18,899 bases of DNA from J054 sp964613615 (lineage in GTDB: Bacteria; Pseudomonadota; Gammaproteobacteria; Steroidobacterales; GCA-2729495): the NCBI GenBank assembly GCA_964613615.1, contig CAZTIB010000068.1, positions 1 through 18,899 of the forward strand. Direction: 5' to 3'. Under the pieces are notes generated by a model, which saw nothing but the letters and a program-made list of their open reading frames with translations, was not told the origin of the DNA and ran no database searches. Numbering within the stretch: the first letter of the stretch is position 1; every line of letters begins with the position of its first letter. Made by a program: the position numbers and the translations under genes. Positions 15,731-18,899 of the stretch are shown here, piece after piece.

Positions 15731-17338
15731 GGTCGTGAAACCCCGCCGTAGGCCACACCGGTCAGCTGCACCATGTCGGATTTGAAGGTTGTCAGGTCGT
15801 CGATATTGAACTCGTCCAAGTGCCGGTGACCGGCTGCACGGGCGACCACCTGCATCAGCTCCACCGTGGCGCTGAAGAAACGGGCGAGGCGCGCTGCCGC
15901 GTCGTCCACGGGCAGTCGCGCGCGCAGGTGCGGTTTCTGGGTTGCGATGCCGACCGGGCAGTTGTTCGTGTGGCAGGCCCGCATCCCCAGGCAGCCGATG
16001 GCCTGGATCGCCGCGTTCGACACGGCCACGCCGTTGGCCCCGAGGGCGAGGGCCTTCGCAAAATCCGCCGGATGACGCAGGCCCCCGGTGACAATGAGTG
16101 TGACGTCGCCCGCATCGCAACGGTCCAGATGCCGGCGCGCCCGGGCCAGGGCCGGGATTGTCGGCACCGAGATGTGGTCGCGAAAAATCAGCGGCGCCGC
16201 GCCGGTGCCGCCGCCACGCCCGTCCAGCACGATGTAGTCCACGCCCACCTCCAGGGCTGCATCGATGTCCTTTTCGATGTGCTGGGCAGACAGCTTGAAG
16301 CCGACCGGAATGCCATCCGTCCGTTCGCGCACCTCGGCCGCGAAGTCCTGGAACTGCGCGATCCTGGTCCATTCCGGAAAGCGGGCCGGTGAGATGGCTG
16401 GCTGGCCTTCTTCCAGGTCCCGCACCTTGGCGATTTTGCCCTTCACCTTGTTGCCGGGCAGGTGACCGCCGGTCCCGGTCTTTGCGCCCTGGCCACCCTT
16501 GAAGTGAAAGGCCTGGGCTTGCTGGACCTTATCCCAGGAAAAGCCGAAACGCGCCGAGGCGAGTTCGTAGAAATAGCGCGAATTGGCCGCCTGCTCCTCC
16601 GGCAACATGCCGCCTTCGCCGGAACAGATGCCGGTGCCGGCCAGTTCCGCGCCGTTCGACAGCGCAATCTTCGCTTCTAGACAGCGCGCCGAAGCTCATG
16701 TCCGATACGAACAGCGGGATGTCCAGGCGCAGGGGCTGCTTCGCCCGCGGGCCGATGACGATGTCGGTCCCGACGTCTTCCTCGTCGAGCAGGGGCAGTT
16801 TATGGAGCTGGCCAACCACGAACTGCAGGTCGTCCCACTTTGGCAGCTGATCTCGCGGCACGCCCATTGCGGACGACGGCCCGTGATGGCCGGTCTTGCT
16901 GAGTCCTTCGCCCGCGAGCTTGCGGATGTATTTCACGTAGGGCTCGTCAGCCGTGCCGGTGGGGTCCTGGTAGGCGCCCTGGTAGGCATCACGGTCAAAG
17001 GGTTGAGGATGTTCGCGGGCCCAGGCCGCGATCTCGTCCTCGTCCACGAACACTTTGCCATCCTCGACCCACGCGGAGAACTTCGGCAGCGTCTCGCTGT
17101 TGTTGTACTGGCTCACGCCGGTGTCCAGGCGGTAATCCCAGTCGTGGACGCCACAGATCAGGTTGTCGCCGTCGACATGGCCGTCAGCCATCAACGCGCC
17201 CCGGTGGGCACAGCGCCCGTACAGCACGCTCAAATCGTCGTCGTAACGCACGACAACCAGGTCGACGTTCGCAACCAGCGCATGCTCTGGCACCCGGTCA
17301 GCCAACTCGTTCCATTGCTTGATGGCGATTTTGTTCAT
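15727..17338 (-). pseudogene. Rieske [2Fe-2S] - glutamate synthase-like FMN protein, broken by one frameshift
   Basis: Two minus-strand frames make one protein of about 535 residues. The first (start ATG 17338, stop 16529) gives a Rieske domain: C43-A-H45 and C62-GV-H65 in CAHRG...CGVHDW, then a linker and the start of a glutamate synthase barrel (LFVSDMSFGALS). After about residue 220 it turns into 48 foreign residues. The true sequence goes on in another frame (EAKIALSNGAELAGTGICSGEGGMLPEEQ) to the stop at 15727. This second part holds the FMN barrel (DYIVLDGRGGGTGAAP, VTGGLRHPADFAKALALGANGV) and a C-x5-C-x4-C set in CLGMRACHTNNC, as in the [3Fe-4S] site of GltB. No glutaminase domain is present. 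The intact protein would move electrons from Rieske to FeS to FMN and might make glutamate or reduce another substrate. The break may be real or a sequence error, since both halves look otherwise well kept. Confidence 0.85.
16674..16684 (-). other. Frameshift site in the Rieske-glutamate synthase gene
   Basis: On the minus strand the gene reads CTG TCT AGA AGC GAA G where the family normally has L-S-(E)-E-A-K. Adding two bases (for example GA after TCT) restores LSEEAKIALSNGAEL; removing one base also restores frame. No slippery heptamer or downstream pseudoknot is apparent, so programmed frameshifting is unlikely. Confidence 0.8.
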
Positions 17339-17351
17339 AGCTTGTTTCCCG

Positions 17352-18626
17352 TCAGTCCTTCATCGCTTCCATCGGCCCCGCACGCAGCGGCAGTTCCGGC
17401 ACCGGCTGATTTTCTGCACACTCACCCATACTTTCTGCCATACGGCCATACCGTTTCGCGAGTGGGGCCGCTGTAATCCCGTGCAGCAGCGTGCTCAGCG
17501 CGACGGTAATCATCGTAACCGACAGCAGCATTTCACGATTCGCTACGTCGGCCTCTTCCAGCACGAGCAGCACGAACAGGATCGACGCGAGCCCGCGCGG
17601 GCCGAACCAGCCCAGGAAGAGCTGGGTGGGCAGGCTAACCCGCGCACCGATCAGCGAGACCGCAATCGGAATCATGCGGATCACGGTCAAGCTAAGCAGC
17701 GCATAAATGAGGTACTCCGGCTTGAAGTGCTCGATGCCTTCGGGCAACAGGGCCGCGCCGAAAACAAGAAAGGTAATCAGCATCAACAGCTGGCCTTCGG
17801 TCTCCATGAACTCGAAGAGGAAAGTACAGGGATGGCGCAGGCAGTTGCCGAAGACCATGCCGCCGATGAACGCCGCGATGAAGCCGTTGCCCCCCACGAG
17901 TTCGGCGGTGAGATAGGTCAGGATCGCCAGCGACAAGATGCCGATGCCCTGGTATTCGGTGCTGGCCCAGTTGCGCTCGGCCGCCATATCGAGCAACCGC
18001 GCGCCAAGATAGCCGAGTACGACGCCGACGAGCGGGCCCAGCGTGAGCTGTTGCAGTATGAATTGCACCCATGGCCTGGCGGACGCGGCTTCGGACTCCG
18101 CGCTGGCCAGCGCGGCAAACAGCAGCACGGCCGGCAGCACGATACCGTCGTTCAGGCCGCTCTCCACGTTGATGGCCTGGCGGATACGCACGGGCACCTC
18201 CCTGGCCGACACCACTGCCTGCCCAAGGGCTGCATCGGTGGGCGCAAGAAGGGCAGCCAGCAGCGCGGCTTCCCAAAACATCAGCGCTGGGAAGAGCCCC
18301 ATCGCGACCACCGTGCCGGCCAGTACCGCCAGTGGCAACGCGATGACCAGCATGCGAACGGGCAAGTCGTGATCGCGCTTCACACTACTGAGGTTGATGC
18401 GCGCTGCATCGGTGAACAGCACCAGTATCAGGGTCAGCTCGGCGACCACGTGGATCACGTCGTGTTCGAAATCCAGCTCAGCGAGCCCGAAGCCCCCCGC
18501 TCCGATGGCGAGCCCAAAAGCGGCGAAGACCAGCGGCGCCGTTATGATGGTGCCCTGCAGACGTCCGGACACCAGCGAATAGAGCAGCAGCGCGCTGGCC
18601 GCGATGGCCAGGGACATGGCGTTCAT
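17352..18626 (-). CDS. CPA1-type cation:proton antiporter (NhaP-like), 424 aa
   Basis: The chosen start is the ATG at 18626 with GAGGGGGG 5-6 bases upstream; an open frame further upstream (to 18893) has no hydrophobic or family pattern and is rejected. The protein has about 12 hydrophobic segments. Hallmarks of CPA1 exchangers are present: APTDA at 128-132, VESGLND with the Asn159-Asp160 ion-binding pair, GGNGFIAAFIGGMVFG, and GWFGPRGLASILFVLLVLE near residues 345-365. The ND pair is typical of electroneutral Na+(or K+)/H+ exchange at the inner membrane. There is no long cytoplasmic regulatory tail. It is the first gene of the operon, 13 bases before the Rieske-glutamate synthase start. With a potassium-channel-like protein at the operon's end, a role in pH, sodium or potassium balance is likely; ion preference cannot be told. 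Confidence 0.93.
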   Translation of the reverse strand: MNAMSLAIAASALLLYSLVSGRLQGTIITAPLVFAAFGLAIGAGGFGLAELDFEHDVIHVVAELTLILVLFTDAARINLSSVKRDHDLPVRMLVIALPLAVLAGTVVAMGLFPALMFWEAALLAALLAPTDAALGQAVVSAREVPVRIRQAINVESGLNDGIVLPAVLLFAALASAESEAASARPWVQFILQQLTLGPLVGVVLGYLGARLLDMAAERNWASTEYQGIGILSLAILTYLTAELVGGNGFIAAFIGGMVFGNCLRHPCTFLFEFMETEGQLLMLITFLVFGAALLPEGIEHFKPEYLIYALLSLTVIRMIPIAVSLIGARVSLPTQLFLGWFGPRGLASILFVLLVLEEADVANREMLLSVTMITVALSTLLHGITAAPLAKRYGRMAESMGECAENQPVPELPLRAGPMEAMKD

Positions 18627-18899
18627 CGACAGCCCCCCTCGCTTGCAAACATGGCATTTGGTCCCTGTAACGTGCCCGACACATCGCGGCCCGAATGCGC
18701 GTGCATTGGAACATCTACGACCGTGACCGGGTGGCTTGGTTCCCCCCATCCCCGAAATAGGGGTCGAACCGATTCTTATTTCATGCCAAGCGGAAAAATT
18801 GATTCGATGCCTATTCTTCGCGGCGTTTGTTGACCAGTTGTGGCACACCGAGGCCACTCTCGCACATTCCTGTGCCTCGTGGCACTCGTGCATCCTGCA
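18627..18899. promoter_or_regulatory. Upstream region of the antiporter operon
   Basis: These 273 bases hold no supported gene and should contain the promoter of the minus-strand operon. Visible structures are the REP-like repeat at 18754-18782 and a small hairpin GTGCC-TCGT-GGCAC at 18872-18885. I cannot name a -35/-10 pair with confidence. Confidence 0.35.
18754..18782 (+). repeat. REP-like repeat, copy 2
   Basis: This 29-base element begins GAAATAGGGGTCGAACC and ends CTTATTTC. GAAATA and TATTTC form its inverted ends. It shares the 14-base core GGGTCGAACCGATT and 24 of 29 bases with copy 1 near 14128. It lies about 130 bases before the antiporter start. Confidence 0.55.

Noticed and set aside
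15731..16372. Upstream extension of the DUF5996 frame
   Set aside because: It shadows the Rieske-glutamate synthase gene, is rich in Arg/Gly/Pro, and the ATGA start at 15730 is better supported.
16674..16684. Programmed ribosomal frameshift in the Rieske-glutamate synthase gene
   Set aside because: No slippery heptamer and no clear stimulatory structure; mutation or sequence error is simpler.
17319..18833. 504-codon open frame on the plus strand
   Set aside because: It lies opposite the antiporter, is rich in Gln/Arg/His/Asp, has no family pattern and mirrors the codon bias of the real gene.
18872..18885. GTGCC-TCGT-GGCAC hairpin as a terminator
   Set aside because: Five-base stem without a T tract near the window edge; chance is likely.
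18627..18893. N-terminal extension of the antiporter
   Set aside because: About 89 extra residues rich in Cys/His/Arg, with no membrane pattern; the ATG at 18626 has a strong ribosome site and directly opens the first membrane segment.

Overview
This window is high-G+C bacterial DNA (about 62% on a sampled line, about 53% in one central stretch) and probably comes from a Gram-negative proteobacterium. Signs of this are two lipoprotein signal peptides, Sec-exported heme and quinone enzymes, a GGDEF/EAL membrane regulator and a CPA1-type antiporter. Nothing here fixes the genus. I see no rRNA, tRNA, CRISPR array or intact transposase.

Left part (1-6078): a catabolic neighbourhood. It holds the C-terminal part of a Rieske ring-hydroxylating oxygenase alpha subunit, a convergent thiolase, an NTF2/SnoaL-like protein, an exported cytochrome c-PQQ dehydrogenase, a small ABM-fold monooxygenase-like protein and a membrane-anchored NAD(P)-binding SDR-like protein. 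Together they suggest oxidation of an aromatic or alicyclic compound followed by thiolytic cleavage. The substrate cannot be read from the sequence.

Middle (about 6240-8535): an exported animal-type heme peroxidase on the minus strand. It lies in DNA of visibly lower G+C and is followed by about 530 bases with no convincing gene, which suggests acquired DNA. Next is a lipoprotein with two HKD motifs (phospholipase D/cardiolipin synthase superfamily).

10807-14093: a two-gene unit with a GTGA overlap. It pairs a substrate-binding lipoprotein that has no ABC permease or ATPase beside it with a membrane GGDEF-EAL protein. This looks like a ligand-sensing cyclic-di-GMP module.

Right part (14190-18626, minus strand): a tight four-gene operon. 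In transcription order it holds a CPA1 Na+(K+)/H+ antiporter, a Rieske-glutamate synthase-like flavoprotein broken by one frameshift in this sequence, a DUF5996-type protein (ATGA overlap) and a small membrane protein joining a TrkH-like filter motif to a TrkA-C-like domain. The mix of cation transport, a potassium-channel-like protein and glutamate-synthase chemistry suggests a potassium/glutamate (osmotic or pH) homeostasis unit. This operon and the lipoprotein/cyclic-di-GMP pair are the best candidates for an undescribed system. Short REP-like repeats flank the right operon on both sides.
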